Positions 17,795 through 27,909 are shown, numbered from the stretch's first letter. The stretch: DNA of 57,906 nucleotides from Archaeoglobus sp. (GCF_017656475.1 NZ_JACDNT010000012.1:1-57906), one strand, 5' to 3'. Notes: generated by a model from the sequence alone, not told the origin. Numbers and translations are program-made.

Positions 17795-20038
17795 TCAGAA
17801 CCCCTTATACGGGTTCGCTCCAATTTCCATGATCTGGTTGACGAAGTTGTCGATGATTTCTGTAATCTTGTCCCACTCGTTTATGGAGATCTCTACAACC
17901 TGCACTCTCTCTTTCTCCAGCATCAGCCTCTCAAGCGTTTCTGCAACATTCTCCATTCTTCTGTTTGCAAGCTCACTCCCTCTAATGAAGTGGCACTGGT
18001 AGTCCTCGCCATACTTACAGCCTATCAGCAGAATGCCGTCAATACCCTTCGAAAGCGCATCAGCAATGAAGACCGTGTTAACTGAACCGAGGCACCTTAC
18101 GGGGATAATTCTTGCAAGCGGGCTCCACTTCTTGCCATTCAAAGCCGCCATGTCCAACGCTGGCAGAGCATCGTTCTCGCAGGCGAACACTATGAAGCGG
18201 AACTTATCCTCAGCACCCTCATCCCAGTTTGGATCCGGGACGTATATGGACTTGACCGCTGACGCCATCTGGTCGATGCTGTAGGTCTTGAAGCTGATAA
18301 TTCTCTCTGGACAGGCTCCAAAGCAGATACCACATCTCCTGCATCTAAGCGGATTTGGCATTGGTGTACCCTTCTCATCTTCGTCGAGGGCTCCAAATGG
18401 GCACTCTTCCGTACACCTCTTACACTGCGTACAGCGCTGGAGGAAGAAATTCGGGAAGTCGATGTCTCCTGTTCTCGGGAATGTTGTCTTACCCTCTGCA
18501 ACAAGCTCAACCGCCTGAATTGCCTTGAGCGCAGCACCCTTGGCGTCTTCAATGCACGATGCAATCTCCATCGGTGCTCTCACGGCTCCTGCAGCGTAAA
18601 TACCAAGCCTTCTGCTCTCGTACGGGAAGCAAATGTAGTTTGAGTCCGGGAAGCCGTATTTCAGCGTGGGTAGTTCAGGACCCTGCCTGTACTGGAGGTT
18701 GAGGATGTGTCCTGCCTGCTTTATGACCTCGATATCTTCTTCACTCTTTATCGGATGTGGCTCAGCGATGTGCTTGTACGGAACAGTTTTCTCATCTGGG
18801 AACTCCTCTTTCACTGTGTAGAGTCCCTTGAGCGTCGAAACCATTCCGGTTGCGAGAACGACGAGGTCGGCTTTAATGGCGATATCTTCTCCCAGCAGCG
18901 TGTTTGTAACGATTACTGTTAGCTTTCCACCCTCCTCCTTTATCTCCTTGATATCACCTTTTGTTAGGTAGATACCGTCATCCTGCTGCATCTCCTTGTA
19001 GAAGTCTTCCCACAGTCCCGGAGTTCTCATGTCCTTGTAAATTATGAAGGCATTACCGTTGGTAAACTCCCTAACATATTTTGCCTGCTTGAGGCTTACA
19101 AGGCAGCAGACTGATGAGCAGTAGGGCAGGTGGTTCTCATCCCTCTGTCCAGCACACTGGATGAACACCACATTCTTAGCTTCACTTCCATCTGACTTTC
19201 TGATGATTTTGCCCTCTCTGGCCATCTCCTCAAATTCGATGTTTGTAACAACATCGGCAAACTTCCCGTAGCCCAGTTCTTCCAAAGCTGTGGCGTCGTA
19301 GGGCTTCCACCCAGTGGCGACAACGATGCCGCCAGCCCTGAACTGCACCTTCTCTCCGTTCTGGTTTAACACAACATCAAACATTCCGGGCTGGCCGCTG
19401 ATTGAATCAATCTGGGCAGAGGTGTAGATTTCTATGTTCTCATTCGCCTTTACCTCTTCAATGAGCTTGAATACCGGATTCTCCTCAATTTTTGTGTATG
19501 GAGGCTCAATTGGCAGAGTCTTGTAGTATTTAGCAACCCATCCACCAAGCTCTGGCTCCTTCTCCACCAAATAAGCCTTGTAACCTGCCTTCGCAACCTC
19601 AAGTGCCGCTGTTAGTCCAGTAACACCACCACCAACAATTAGGATGTCTTTCGAAATCTCTTCGATATAGGGTTCAGGCTTCTCAGCCTTCTGGGCTTTT
19701 GTAATCGCGATTCTCAGGTAGTCCTCAGCAAGCTCCTGAGCGTGCTCGTCGATGTCGTGGCTCCAAACAACACCTTCTCTTAGGCTCGCTCTTTCAACAT
19801 ACTTGTCATCGAACGTGAACAGTGCGGTTTTTACACGGGGTGAGCATGCAGCTATAACAAGCGCATCAAGCTCAGCAGCATCGTTTTTCAGCATTTCGAC
19901 TCCTTCCTGTGAGCAGAGGTGCGGATGAACCTTTGGCTCGATTCCAAACTCTTCCTTTGCAACATTTTTCAGCCTCTCAATGTCCAGCTTATCAATATCA
20001 CAACCGGTACAGATGTAAACACCAACTTTCTCCATCAT
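17795..20038 (-). CDS. qmoB: QmoB, HdrA-like flavoprotein with MvhD-like tail
   Basis: About 747 residues. An N-terminal section with a Cys (YICTGCDID), an FAD domain (ILIVGGGVTGLTAALEVAKAG), a CCLVSLKQA segment as in HdrA, two [4Fe-4S] motifs (CTQCKRCTEECP and CRRCGICFGACP), and a C-terminal MvhD/HdrD-type domain (FACENDALPALD, VRCLGSVNTVF, IGCKYGEDYQCHF). It moves electrons within the Qmo complex. GGAGGTGA at 20040-20047 overlaps the qmoA stop and sets the start at 20038 or 20035. Confidence 0.93.
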   Translation of the reverse strand: MMEKVGVYICTGCDIDKLDIERLKNVAKEEFGIEPKVHPHLCSQEGVEMLKNDAAELDALVIAACSPRVKTALFTFDDKYVERASLREGVVWSHDIDEHAQELAEDYLRIAITKAQKAEKPEPYIEEISKDILIVGGGVTGLTAALEVAKAGYKAYLVEKEPELGGWVAKYYKTLPIEPPYTKIEENPVFKLIEEVKANENIEIYTSAQIDSISGQPGMFDVVLNQNGEKVQFRAGGIVVATGWKPYDATALEELGYGKFADVVTNIEFEEMAREGKIIRKSDGSEAKNVVFIQCAGQRDENHLPYCSSVCCLVSLKQAKYVREFTNGNAFIIYKDMRTPGLWEDFYKEMQQDDGIYLTKGDIKEIKEEGGKLTVIVTNTLLGEDIAIKADLVVLATGMVSTLKGLYTVKEEFPDEKTVPYKHIAEPHPIKSEEDIEVIKQAGHILNLQYRQGPELPTLKYGFPDSNYICFPYESRRLGIYAAGAVRAPMEIASCIEDAKGAALKAIQAVELVAEGKTTFPRTGDIDFPNFFLQRCTQCKRCTEECPFGALDEDEKGTPMPNPLRCRRCGICFGACPERIISFKTYSIDQMASAVKSIYVPDPNWDEGAEDKFRFIVFACENDALPALDMAALNGKKWSPLARIIPVRCLGSVNTVFIADALSKGIDGILLIGCKYGEDYQCHFIRGSELANRRMENVAETLERLMLEKERVQVVEISINEWDKITEIIDNFVNQIMEIGANPYKGF

Positions 20039-20039
20039 T

Positions 20040-21254
20040 TCACCTCCTTGCAAGCTGAATAGCTTTCAGCGCCGCTGCCGTTGCCGATTCGTTGGCTGAA
20101 GCAACCTCCATTGGCATCGCTGCAACACCTACTGGAATTATACCCGGCTTTGCCTTGACAAACCCGTACTCGTCAAGCTCAATTCCCGGAATGGGCTCAA
20201 TAGCTGGCTGCATTCCCGTAGCGAGGACAACCATGTCGACTTCCTTCTTGCTTTTAACACCGCTTAGCGTGTCCTCGGCAGTTACAACGAGCTTCCCGTC
20301 AACCTCCTCAACCTTGGCAACCTTGCCCTTGATGAGTTCGATATTTTCGTCAGCCTTAACTTTTGCAAAGAAGTCCTCATATCTTCCAAATGCTCTGATG
20401 TCGATGTAGAAGATGTAGATTTTCGCATCCGGATACTGCTCTCTCACATAAGTCGCCTGCTTCAAGCTTGCTAAGCAGCAGACTGCAGAGCAGTATGGCA
20501 GGTGGTTCTCATCCCTGCTCCCGGCACACTGGACAAATGCGATGGTTTCAATTGGCTTTCCATCTAATGTTTGGATGACACCCCCAGTCGGGCCGTTTGG
20601 AGAAGCCAGCCTTTCCATCTCCATGTTCGTTATGACGTTCTTGTACACTCCATAGCCAAGATTGTCAAGTTTGGTTGCATCGTAGGGCTTCCAGCCGGTT
20701 GCCACGATAATAGATGAAACGTTTAGAGTCAGCTCCTTCTCCTCCTCGTTCAGGTCAATGGCGTTGTACTTGCATGCCGAAACGCACTCTCCGCATTTAT
20801 CGCAGTAGTTGTCGTCGATGTAATACTGGAACGGCATTGCCATGATGTTGGGCAGGTCGATCGCCTTCTTCTTCTTCAGTCCGAAGTTGTATTCATCCGG
20901 AGCTTCAATTGGACAGACCTCTTTGCAGGCTCCACAAGCCGTGCAGTTCTCATTGACATATCTCGGCTTGATTTTCACCTTTACCGTAAAATTCCCCGGC
21001 TCTCCGCTTATCTCCTGAACTTCAGCGTTGGTGAAGTATTTCAGCTTCGGTGTGCTCTTCATTCTCTTGAAGAGGATTTCAAGTCCGCAGAATGGTGGAC
21101 AGAGTTTCGGAAAGTACTTGTTCAACTGGGACACTCTTCCTCCAAGATATGGGTTCTTTTCCACGAGAATCACATCATACCCCGTCTCGGCAGCTTCTAT
21201 AGCAGCAGTCAGTCCAGAAATTCCGCCTCCTATAACAAGTATCTCGCCAGCCAT
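20040..21254 (-). CDS. qmoA: QmoA, HdrA-like flavoprotein
   Basis: The 404-residue flavoprotein has an FAD motif (ILVIGGGISGLTAAIEAAETG), the HdrA-type PKLCPPFCGLEI segment, two ferredoxin motifs (CTACGACKEVCP and CDKCGECVSACK), and CCLASLKQA. It is the first gene of qmoABC. I chose ATG 21254 because AGGTG lies 6 bases before it. In sulfate reducers Qmo links the menaquinone pool to APS reductase; the sat-apr genes are not in this window. Confidence 0.93.
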   Translation of the reverse strand: MAGEILVIGGGISGLTAAIEAAETGYDVILVEKNPYLGGRVSQLNKYFPKLCPPFCGLEILFKRMKSTPKLKYFTNAEVQEISGEPGNFTVKVKIKPRYVNENCTACGACKEVCPIEAPDEYNFGLKKKKAIDLPNIMAMPFQYYIDDNYCDKCGECVSACKYNAIDLNEEEKELTLNVSSIIVATGWKPYDATKLDNLGYGVYKNVITNMEMERLASPNGPTGGVIQTLDGKPIETIAFVQCAGSRDENHLPYCSAVCCLASLKQATYVREQYPDAKIYIFYIDIRAFGRYEDFFAKVKADENIELIKGKVAKVEEVDGKLVVTAEDTLSGVKSKKEVDMVVLATGMQPAIEPIPGIELDEYGFVKAKPGIIPVGVAAMPMEVASANESATAAALKAIQLARR

Positions 21255-21387
21255 AGCTAACACCTGATTGCGTATTTCAACCTCTGGCTTGAAAAGAAGT
21301 TAATAAATGTATCGAAATTAAGCCACGTTCGAAATTCAGGATTTTTGGAAACCGAAAACATTTTTAAGATTCAATTGTTTATATACT
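21255..21387. promoter_or_regulatory. Divergent promoter between qmoABC and the DUF22 gene
   Basis: 133 bases between divergent genes. TTTTTAAGA (21361-21369) lies about 22 bases before the GTG at 21388, and AATAAATGTATCG around 21303-21315 could serve the qmo side. ATTGTTTATATACTG directly precedes the GTG. Confidence 0.5.
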
Positions 21388-22593
21388 GTGGTGAGAGCTA
21401 AGCTTCTGTCATGGCATGATGGAGTGGGCAGCAGAACTTTTGAATTTGATGTTGATATCGAACCAAGAAGTTATACAATTTCACGAGTTAGCCAGCTAAT
21501 CCCTATAATCGCAAGTGAGGATCTCACGGTATGCAAGGGAGAGGTGGCTGTCATTGGTATCAGATTAATTGAAGTACCTGAAAACACTATTGTAAGCCCT
21601 TTAACGGCTGTAAACCACGCAAACGGTTTTGTTGTCGATGTAATCGAGTGCGGGCTTCCCGGGATGGTTGAGGATGAGAAGTGCATAAATCACGCCATCT
21701 TCATCCCCACAAGGTCTGGAGATGTAAAAGAGGGCGATTTGATCGGAATACTACGGATCAACTTTGTCAGGACTGGACTGCTTTCCAGAGTGATCCCATC
21801 AAAACCAAAAGTTGAGACCAAAAACGTCAGGGCTTTCTTAACATGGATAGAAGATGGAGTTTTTTACCGAGAGAACGTAACAGGGACCTTCAGCGGTTAT
21901 TTCGAGAGTGATATCTGCAATCTAACACCTGTTGTGGCAAAGGAGAGGGCAAAGATTGGAAGGGGCGAGGCTGCGGTTGTTGAGATTGAAAAGATAAATG
22001 TAGAAGGTGGAAGTATAATCTCACCCTACGGTCTGACTGCAAATGCCTTTGCGCAGCTTCTAAATCTTGTAGGAGATAAAGTAAGGAAGTTTGAAGAGAA
22101 AAGGAGTTTTAGTGAGGCTGTTTTGCTCGGTTTTGGGAATGGAGTTGTGGAAGAGGGGGAGGTCTTAGGTCTCCTCTGCGTGGCGGGTGGAAATGGAGGA
22201 GAGAACAGCGGGTTTCTGCAATTTTCTCAGAAGTCAGGAGGTGGAGTTGTGAAGACACTTCAGGAATTTAACAGCGGAAGGCTTAAGGTAGGGAGAAAAG
22301 GTGAGTGGAAACCGGCCATCTCCGCTGAGACTAAAAAGCTTAAAAGGGGTGCTGCGGAAATCATCAAAATCAGGCCAATTGACATCTCTGACCACTCCAC
22401 GATCAGCCCTCTTGGCATTATGAGGCAGGCGTACGGAACGATGGTAGGAGGGATTGCGAGGGAGCCATGGAATCTTGAGAGCAAGAAGACTATCAGAGAA
22501 GTTGTTTTCCTTCCGATAATGGATGGTGAAGTTAAAGAGGGGCAGCTTGTCGGTGTTTTCAATGTTACGAGGGTTGCTGAAGGTAAGCTTTAA
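21388..22593 (+). CDS. Protein with three DUF22 repeats
   Basis: The 401-residue protein contains three related ~125-residue units, marked by IVSPLTAVNHANG (near residue 70), IISPYGLTANAFA (near 211) and TISPLGIMRQAYG (near 335), and by closing strands DVKEGDLIGI, VVEEGEVLGL and EVKEGQLVGV. This matches the archaeal DUF22 family, of unknown function. The start is a GTG at 21388. It is divergent from qmoABC. Confidence 0.8.
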   Translation: MVRAKLLSWHDGVGSRTFEFDVDIEPRSYTISRVSQLIPIIASEDLTVCKGEVAVIGIRLIEVPENTIVSPLTAVNHANGFVVDVIECGLPGMVEDEKCINHAIFIPTRSGDVKEGDLIGILRINFVRTGLLSRVIPSKPKVETKNVRAFLTWIEDGVFYRENVTGTFSGYFESDICNLTPVVAKERAKIGRGEAAVVEIEKINVEGGSIISPYGLTANAFAQLLNLVGDKVRKFEEKRSFSEAVLLGFGNGVVEEGEVLGLLCVAGGNGGENSGFLQFSQKSGGGVVKTLQEFNSGRLKVGRKGEWKPAISAETKKLKRGAAEIIKIRPIDISDHSTISPLGIMRQAYGTMVGGIAREPWNLESKKTIREVVFLPIMDGEVKEGQLVGVFNVTRVAEGKL

Positions 22594-22617
22594 TTTCCAT
22601 TCATCTTTTCTCAAACC

Positions 22618-23202
22618 GTGAAGGTTTATCTTGGAGGGGAGGCCGAGGTCAAAATTCTGGATGATGTTGTTATTAAAACAAGAATTCCAAAGAGGTACAG
22701 GATAGGGGTACTTGACAGGGAGCTGAGGCTGCGGAGGACTAGGATGGAGGCGAAGATAATCTCTGCAGCAAGAAGGGCCGGAGTTCCCACACCTATTGTG
22801 CTTGATGTCGAGGAAGATACGATTATCATGGAGAGAATTCACGGGACAGCAGTCAAAAATGCAATGAGCGAAGAAGTTAGCAGGGAGGTGGGAAGACTGA
22901 CGGCAAAACTCCACAAAGCGAATATAATTCACGGAGACATAACGCCAATGAATCTGATTCTGAGTGATGGAAGAATTTACTTCGTCGATTTTGGGCTCGC
23001 GTTCTTCGACAACAAGGTGGAGCCGATGGGTGTCGATGTCCACGTTTACTTTGAATCGCTGAAGGCAAGTTTTGAAGATTGGAAAAAGCTCAGAGATGCG
23101 TTTATTGAAGGTTATCTGGATGAGGGAGGCAAAGAAGAGGTTTTGGTAAGAGCGAAGGAAATAGAGGAAAGAGGGAGATATGTTGAGAGAGTTAGTATGT
23201 GA
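22618..23202 (+). CDS. bud32: Bud32 kinase/ATPase of the KEOPS complex
   Basis: The 194-residue small protein kinase-like ATPase has IHGDITPMNLIL (catalytic loop), YFVDFGLAF (DFG-like motif) and the closing Bud32 pattern of Arg residues. It works with Kae1 in making N6-threonylcarbamoyladenosine on tRNA. Here it is a separate gene rather than a Kae1-Bud32 fusion. It begins with GTG 25 bases after the DUF22 gene, so the two are probably co-transcribed. Confidence 0.9.
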   Translation: MKVYLGGEAEVKILDDVVIKTRIPKRYRIGVLDRELRLRRTRMEAKIISAARRAGVPTPIVLDVEEDTIIMERIHGTAVKNAMSEEVSREVGRLTAKLHKANIIHGDITPMNLILSDGRIYFVDFGLAFFDNKVEPMGVDVHVYFESLKASFEDWKKLRDAFIEGYLDEGGKEEVLVRAKEIEERGRYVERVSM

Positions 23203-23267
23203 TTCTCTGGCAATTTCCTGTATAAAATTTCCCGTAAAAACTATATGTTGGTAGAAAAAGAAAGCAC

Positions 23268-24347
23268 ATGGTTGGTGCAGAACCCCATATGCAAGAGGAC
23301 CCCTTAATTGCCGCCGGTCTCTTCATAATCCTTCTTCTTGTATTGATTCTCCCGTTCAGAGTCAGAAAAGTTGAGGAGAATCTTGAGCCATTCTTTTTAA
23401 TAATGGGGATTGCTGCCGTAACAGTAAGTGGTCTGTGGAGCACGAAACTCATTGTCGAAGCTCTCGAAACACCTGTTAAGATTACCGAATTTATGGGAAT
23501 TCCGATAGGCATATTTCAGGTTGTGCTGATTGTAGGATTGATAATCCACTACTACAATAAGCAGGTTTACTCTTTTCTTGTTGGAGTCCTAAAGAAAATG
23601 GGTATCAGGGCATTTGCCTTCCTTGTAGTGACAGTTTTCGGCCTAATTTCCAGCATAATATCTGTTATAGTCTCCGCTGTAATACTTGCTGAAATTGCAC
23701 TTGTGATGCCCTTGGAAAGAAAATCAAAAATCGAGTTTGTGGTTATAGCGTGTTTCGCTGTAGGTTTAGGAGCCGCACTCACACCAATAGGTGAGCCTCT
23801 CTCCACAATCGTAGTCAAGAAGCTCAACGAGGACTTCTTCTACCTCGTAGAACTTGTTGGAGAGTACATAATTCCTTCAGTTATCATTCTGGGCATTTAC
23901 TCAGCGATTAGAGTGGGTGGCGTTTCCGTTAAAGAGATAGAAATCCCCGAATACACAGAGACTTTGAGAACTGTTGTTGTAAGGGCGATAAGAGTTTATG
24001 TCTTCATCGCAGCATTGGTGCTGCTCGGAGAAGGATTTGCGCCAATCATTGACTGGTACATATCAAAGATTCCGCCTGAGATAATATACTGGGTGAACAT
24101 GGTTTCAGCAATTCTCGATAACGCAACCCTCGCTGCTGCAGAAATAGGTCCCCAGCTTACAGAACTGCAGATAAAGGGTGCTCTGATGGGTCTTATAATC
24201 TCAGGAGGTATGCTGATTCCGGGAAACATTCCGAACATCGTTGCTGCCGGGAGGCTGAGAATTACGATGAGCGAGTGGGCAAAAATAGGCGTCCCGCTTG
24301 GACTGCTCATGATGGGTGTTTTCTTCGTGATAATCTATCTGCTGTGA
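23268..24347 (+). CDS. DUF1646 family membrane transporter
   Basis: The 359-residue protein has about ten hydrophobic segments and the hallmark GLGAALTPIGEPLSTIVV loop and LDNATLAAAEIGP loop of DUF1646, which belongs to the ion transporter superfamily. The substrate is unknown, with a cation or organic ion possible. TATA-like AACTATATG near 23237-23245 is about 25 bases upstream of the ATG. Confidence 0.8.
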   Translation: MVGAEPHMQEDPLIAAGLFIILLLVLILPFRVRKVEENLEPFFLIMGIAAVTVSGLWSTKLIVEALETPVKITEFMGIPIGIFQVVLIVGLIIHYYNKQVYSFLVGVLKKMGIRAFAFLVVTVFGLISSIISVIVSAVILAEIALVMPLERKSKIEFVVIACFAVGLGAALTPIGEPLSTIVVKKLNEDFFYLVELVGEYIIPSVIILGIYSAIRVGGVSVKEIEIPEYTETLRTVVVRAIRVYVFIAALVLLGEGFAPIIDWYISKIPPEIIYWVNMVSAILDNATLAAAEIGPQLTELQIKGALMGLIISGGMLIPGNIPNIVAAGRLRITMSEWAKIGVPLGLLMMGVFFVIIYLL

Positions 24348-24385
24348 AAAGGTAACCTTATAAACAACGCGGAGATGGGAGGGGA

Positions 24386-25201
24386 GTGAAGCGCCTCTAC
24401 GCCGACCTCGGACTGGCTCTGGTCGCTCTGATCTGGGGATCCACGTTTCCGGTAGTAAAGATAGCCCTCGACAGCATGTCCCCATTTGCTTTCAACACCG
24501 TTAGATTCTTCATTGCATGTCTTTTCTTCCTTCCCTTCCTGAAAGGGTGGGATTTCAAGGATGGATTTAAAATAGGCGTTGTCTCCTTCCTTGGCTATAC
24601 CTTTCAGACAGTGGGGCTTGACTACACCACCGCAACGAATGCTGGCTTCATAACCTCAACCTATGTGGTTCTTGCTCCAATCATCTCGTGGCTCGTCTAC
24701 AAGGACGTGTTCGACAGAAGAGACGTTTCAGGTGTTTTGCTGGCTTTCATCGGATTCTATTTCCTCTCAGGTTATTCAGGATTCAATATTGGAGACATTC
24801 TTATGCTCTTCTGCGCTCTCTTCTTTGGAGCGGAGATAGCCATGATTTCCCACTACTCTCGCATAACAAATCCGACAATGCTCGCATTCTGGCAGGCTTT
24901 TGCCATATTTATCCTCTCCGCCCCGTTTGCTGTATTCATCACCACAAAATTTGAAATAAACACAACCGTAATTATTTGTCTTCTCATAACCGCATTCTTC
25001 GCAACTTTCGTTGCAAAAATGTTGCAGAACTGGCTCCAGAGCTACACTAAGTCCTCTGATGCCGCCGTGATTCTGTCTCTCGAAGGAGTTTTTGCCCACC
25101 TATTCAGCGTTTTGGTTCTGGCAGAGATATTAACACCGCTGCAGTACTTTGGAGCATTTTTAATATTGCTTGCGGTAATCATCGTTTCTCTCAGAATATA
25201 G
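24386..25201 (+). CDS. EamA/DMT family transporter
   Basis: The 271-residue protein has ten predicted membrane helices in two EamA halves: LVALIWGSTFPVVKIALD with the family Trp and Pro near the start, and a second half with FVAKMLQNWLQSYTKSSDAAVILSLEGVFA. These proteins export metabolites; the substrate is unknown. The GTG at 24386 is about 22 bases after the TATA-like CCTTATAAAC (24356-24365). Confidence 0.88.
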   Translation: MKRLYADLGLALVALIWGSTFPVVKIALDSMSPFAFNTVRFFIACLFFLPFLKGWDFKDGFKIGVVSFLGYTFQTVGLDYTTATNAGFITSTYVVLAPIISWLVYKDVFDRRDVSGVLLAFIGFYFLSGYSGFNIGDILMLFCALFFGAEIAMISHYSRITNPTMLAFWQAFAIFILSAPFAVFITTKFEINTTVIICLLITAFFATFVAKMLQNWLQSYTKSSDAAVILSLEGVFAHLFSVLVLAEILTPLQYFGAFLILLAVIIVSLRI

Positions 25202-25277
25202 CCGTGAAAAATGAGAAATTTTGATTTATCGCAATCTTCATATAGTTTGAAAACAAAGATAAAATTAAGGTGATAGT

Positions 25278-25604
25278 ATGGGCGTGCACAGAATAACGAG
25301 TGAGGCTGCGAAGTATTACGCTCAGAGAGAAAAAATTGTGGGGGCAGGAGTTTCCCTTCTCGGTGAAGCCAGTATGAATCTAGATAAATTGACTAAGGAA
25401 CAGCTTGAAAAACTTGGGGATTTAGCTGCAAAGCTCCTACCACACTCTCCGGGCTATGCGGGCAAGATGATGCCGATAGTCGCGAGACTGTTCTGGAGAC
25501 TTGCCGGAGTGGGGGAGAAGGAGTTTGGGTTCGCAGAGCTTGACGAGCTTGAAAAGGAGATAGAAAAACTGAAAGAGGAGCTTGAGTTCAACTCTCAGCA
25601 ATAA
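25278..25604 (+). CDS. Small helical protein of unknown function
   Basis: The 108-residue protein is mostly helical with a C-terminal Glu/Lys coiled-coil-like helix (LDELEKEIEKLKEELEF). AGGTGATAGT precedes the ATG at good spacing. No family recognised. It overlaps the convergent methyltransferase gene by 17 bases. Confidence 0.65.
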   Translation: MGVHRITSEAAKYYAQREKIVGAGVSLLGEASMNLDKLTKEQLEKLGDLAAKLLPHSPGYAGKMMPIVARLFWRLAGVGEKEFGFAELDELEKEIEKLKEELEFNSQQ

Positions 25605-26151
25605 AGCAAACAAAGTCCTTTTCATCGTATTTTAGCCTTCTTCTCCTTATTTCTTTGACTTTGAAGCCTGTGTCCTGAAGCATGTCTATTACTTCTTTTT
25701 CAGTGTAGAATCTCGCTTTTTGGTAGAACGGACTGTCCTTTCTGGCGTATTCTCTCCCCAACCTTGAGTCTGCGGGAACTATACACGTAACGAGTATGCC
25801 ATTTAGGACTCTCTTAATTTCTCTGAGAACCCTATATGGATTGTCGAGGAAGCAGAGCGTAAAAACGAGATAAACTGAGCGGAATGATTTGTCTTTGAAT
25901 GGAAGGTTGGCAGCATCTCCCCAGACGCATTCAACTCCTCTTTTCCTCGCAATTTTGAGCATCTGGAGTGAAATGTCTATTCCAATATCAATCCCTATTA
26001 TTGCGAATCTTCCGGTTCCCACTCCAATTTCCAATGAAGGTGAGACTGGCTTTGGGAGCAGTTCCAGCTCAGCCTCGTAAAGCTCCCTGTTTTTGTCGTA
26101 CCAAGCATCATACCTTTCGGCGTTTCTGTCAAAGATGTCCATAGTTTTCAC
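25588..26151 (-). CDS. Class I SAM-dependent methyltransferase
   Basis: The 187-residue protein has motif I LEIGVGTGRFAII, the acidic loop (IDIGIDIS), VWGDAANLPFKDKSF (motif II/III) and the tail of the Methyltransf_11 fold. The substrate is unknown; it is shorter than most small-molecule methyltransferases. Its start is about 75 bases from the divergent PiT permease gene. Confidence 0.85.
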   Translation of the reverse strand: MKTMDIFDRNAERYDAWYDKNRELYEAELELLPKPVSPSLEIGVGTGRFAIIGIDIGIDISLQMLKIARKRGVECVWGDAANLPFKDKSFRSVYLVFTLCFLDNPYRVLREIKRVLNGILVTCIVPADSRLGREYARKDSPFYQKARFYTEKEVIDMLQDTGFKVKEIRRRRLKYDEKDFVCFIAES

Positions 26152-26229
26152 TTAAACTCCAGAATTTATGTCTTTTCGCGCTTCTCTCTCTCGGAAAAAA
26201 ATAAGTATGGTCTGGCGTTAAGAAACTCA

Positions 26230-27174
26230 ATGGACGTAACCATCGCCCTCATTGCAGCGCTTGCGATAGCCTTTGCGATTGGCTCTAACGATACCTGTAA
26301 CTCTTTTGGGATTTGCGTAGGATGCGGTCTGCTTACGATAAAGAGAGCATCTTACATTCTTTTCCTGCTGGTTTTTGCCGGAATGCTGTTTGGCAGTGGT
26401 AGAGTAATGGATACTGTGGGCAGGGAGCTTGTTGAGCTTAACGAAATTGTGGTCTCCGTCTCACTGATAATTTCCTCGGCGGCAATTGTTGTTGCAAACT
26501 ACCTCCGCACTCCCGTTTCAAGCCATCAGGCAATCGTCATGAGCCTCATCGGCTCGGCATTCGCTCTTGGGAACAGAATTGATGTTAATACTGTAGCCAA
26601 AATCATCCTCTCGTGGATTGTCTCACCTTTTGGGGCACTTTTCCTCTCCATATTTATTTACTGGGTCATGGAGAATACTCTATCAAAGCTTCCCGCGTTG
26701 AAAGTTGAGAGGGTTCTGAGAGTACTATTGTTCGTTGGAGCAACGATAATTGGATTCAACACCGGAGCGAATGAGCTTGCAACAGCTCTCGCCCCCATAG
26801 TGGCGTTTGGAGCGATGAATGTCTTCGAAGCTGCCCTGCTTGGCTCTGCAATGCTTTTCCTCGGTGCATGGATAGTCAGTGTTAGAGTTGCAGAGGTTGT
26901 GGGAAAAGGGATTACTGCTCTCGACCCCTTCACGGGATTTGCTGCACAGTTTGCTGCTGGACTGACAGTTTTGCTTTTCACAGCCATTGGAATGCCAGTC
27001 TCAACAACCTACTGCACTGTTGGTGCTGTAACGGGAGTTGGCTTATACAAGAGTGTCAGGGGAGTTAAGTTTGCCTTCCTGAAAAGAATTGTTGCGAGCT
27101 GGATTCTTACACCATTTGCATCCTTCACTGTCAGCTTTGCTGTAACCCTGCTTCTCTCTCAACAAGTTTTTTGA
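26230..27174 (+). CDS. pit: PiT family inorganic phosphate permease
   Basis: The 314-residue permease has the two PiT signatures: FAIGSNDTCNSFGICVG near the N-terminus and GFNTGANELATALAPIVAFG in the second half. It has about ten membrane helices and imports phosphate with protons or sodium. TATA-like AAAAAATAAG lies about 25 bases upstream. A PhoU-type regulator lies 1.3 kb downstream on the other strand. Confidence 0.92.
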   Translation: MDVTIALIAALAIAFAIGSNDTCNSFGICVGCGLLTIKRASYILFLLVFAGMLFGSGRVMDTVGRELVELNEIVVSVSLIISSAAIVVANYLRTPVSSHQAIVMSLIGSAFALGNRIDVNTVAKIILSWIVSPFGALFLSIFIYWVMENTLSKLPALKVERVLRVLLFVGATIIGFNTGANELATALAPIVAFGAMNVFEAALLGSAMLFLGAWIVSVRVAEVVGKGITALDPFTGFAAQFAAGLTVLLFTAIGMPVSTTYCTVGAVTGVGLYKSVRGVKFAFLKRIVASWILTPFASFTVSFAVTLLLSQQVF

Positions 27175-27835
27175 ATCTGAGCGCATCGTCAAACATGTGC
27201 ACGTTGTTGAACATCACATACCCGTCCCTGTCAATCATTCTCAACAGGTTTTCAAGCTCCTCGTCGGTATATTTATGCTTGTAATCAAATCCATGAAGCC
27301 TGTAGTAGCATATTTCTCCGTAAAGCTGCTTGGACACGAAGGGGTCAACGACGTGGATTAAATCCAGCTCCCCACATATTTTCCTTATATTCTCCCCACA
27401 CCAGCCCCTCGGCTCAAAGCAAAAGGTGAACTTCCTCTCAATGCTGCCAAAAAAGGTTCGCATATTTTCTATGTTTTCCTCAGTGTCTCTGAAGCTCCTT
27501 GGTGTTTGGAAGACGATTATTTTCGCCTTCAAGGCTTCTGCAATCTCTCTCGTTTTTTCCCATGCCATAAAAACAACTTCTGTTGGTTTGAAAAACCCGC
27601 AGTTCTCGAATTTAATCCCCGCCTTTCTGTAGGTGGGGCTGTTTGGGGGGTGAGTGATTACCTGCCACGCCTTGATGGTGAATTCAAAAACTTCAGGTGC
27701 GGATTTCCTCCATTTCTCGGCTGTTTTAACTTCTGGTGGCTTGTAAAACGTCTTCTGGACTTCTACAACATTGAACGTTTCGAAGTACTTTTTCATCGAA
27801 ACGGGGAAGCCGCAGCATCCCACTTTCAACTCCAT
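27131..27835 (-). CDS. DUF72 family protein
   Basis: The 234-residue protein has the TIM-barrel-like DUF72 pattern: VGCCGFPVSMKKYFETFNVVEVQKTFYKPP at the start, FCFEPRGWCGENI in the middle and YYRLHGFDYKHKYTDEEL near the end. The function is unknown. Its 3' end overlaps pit by 44 bases. Confidence 0.85.
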   Translation of the reverse strand: MELKVGCCGFPVSMKKYFETFNVVEVQKTFYKPPEVKTAEKWRKSAPEVFEFTIKAWQVITHPPNSPTYRKAGIKFENCGFFKPTEVVFMAWEKTREIAEALKAKIIVFQTPRSFRDTEENIENMRTFFGSIERKFTFCFEPRGWCGENIRKICGELDLIHVVDPFVSKQLYGEICYYRLHGFDYKHKYTDEELENLLRMIDRDGYVMFNNVHMFDDALRFKKLVEREAGLQQS

Positions 27836-27909
27836 GTTGTTTAATTATCCGGCAGCTACAAAAGATTGTCCTTGGAAAAAGATATATACATCTGACATCA
27901 AGTGTCAAC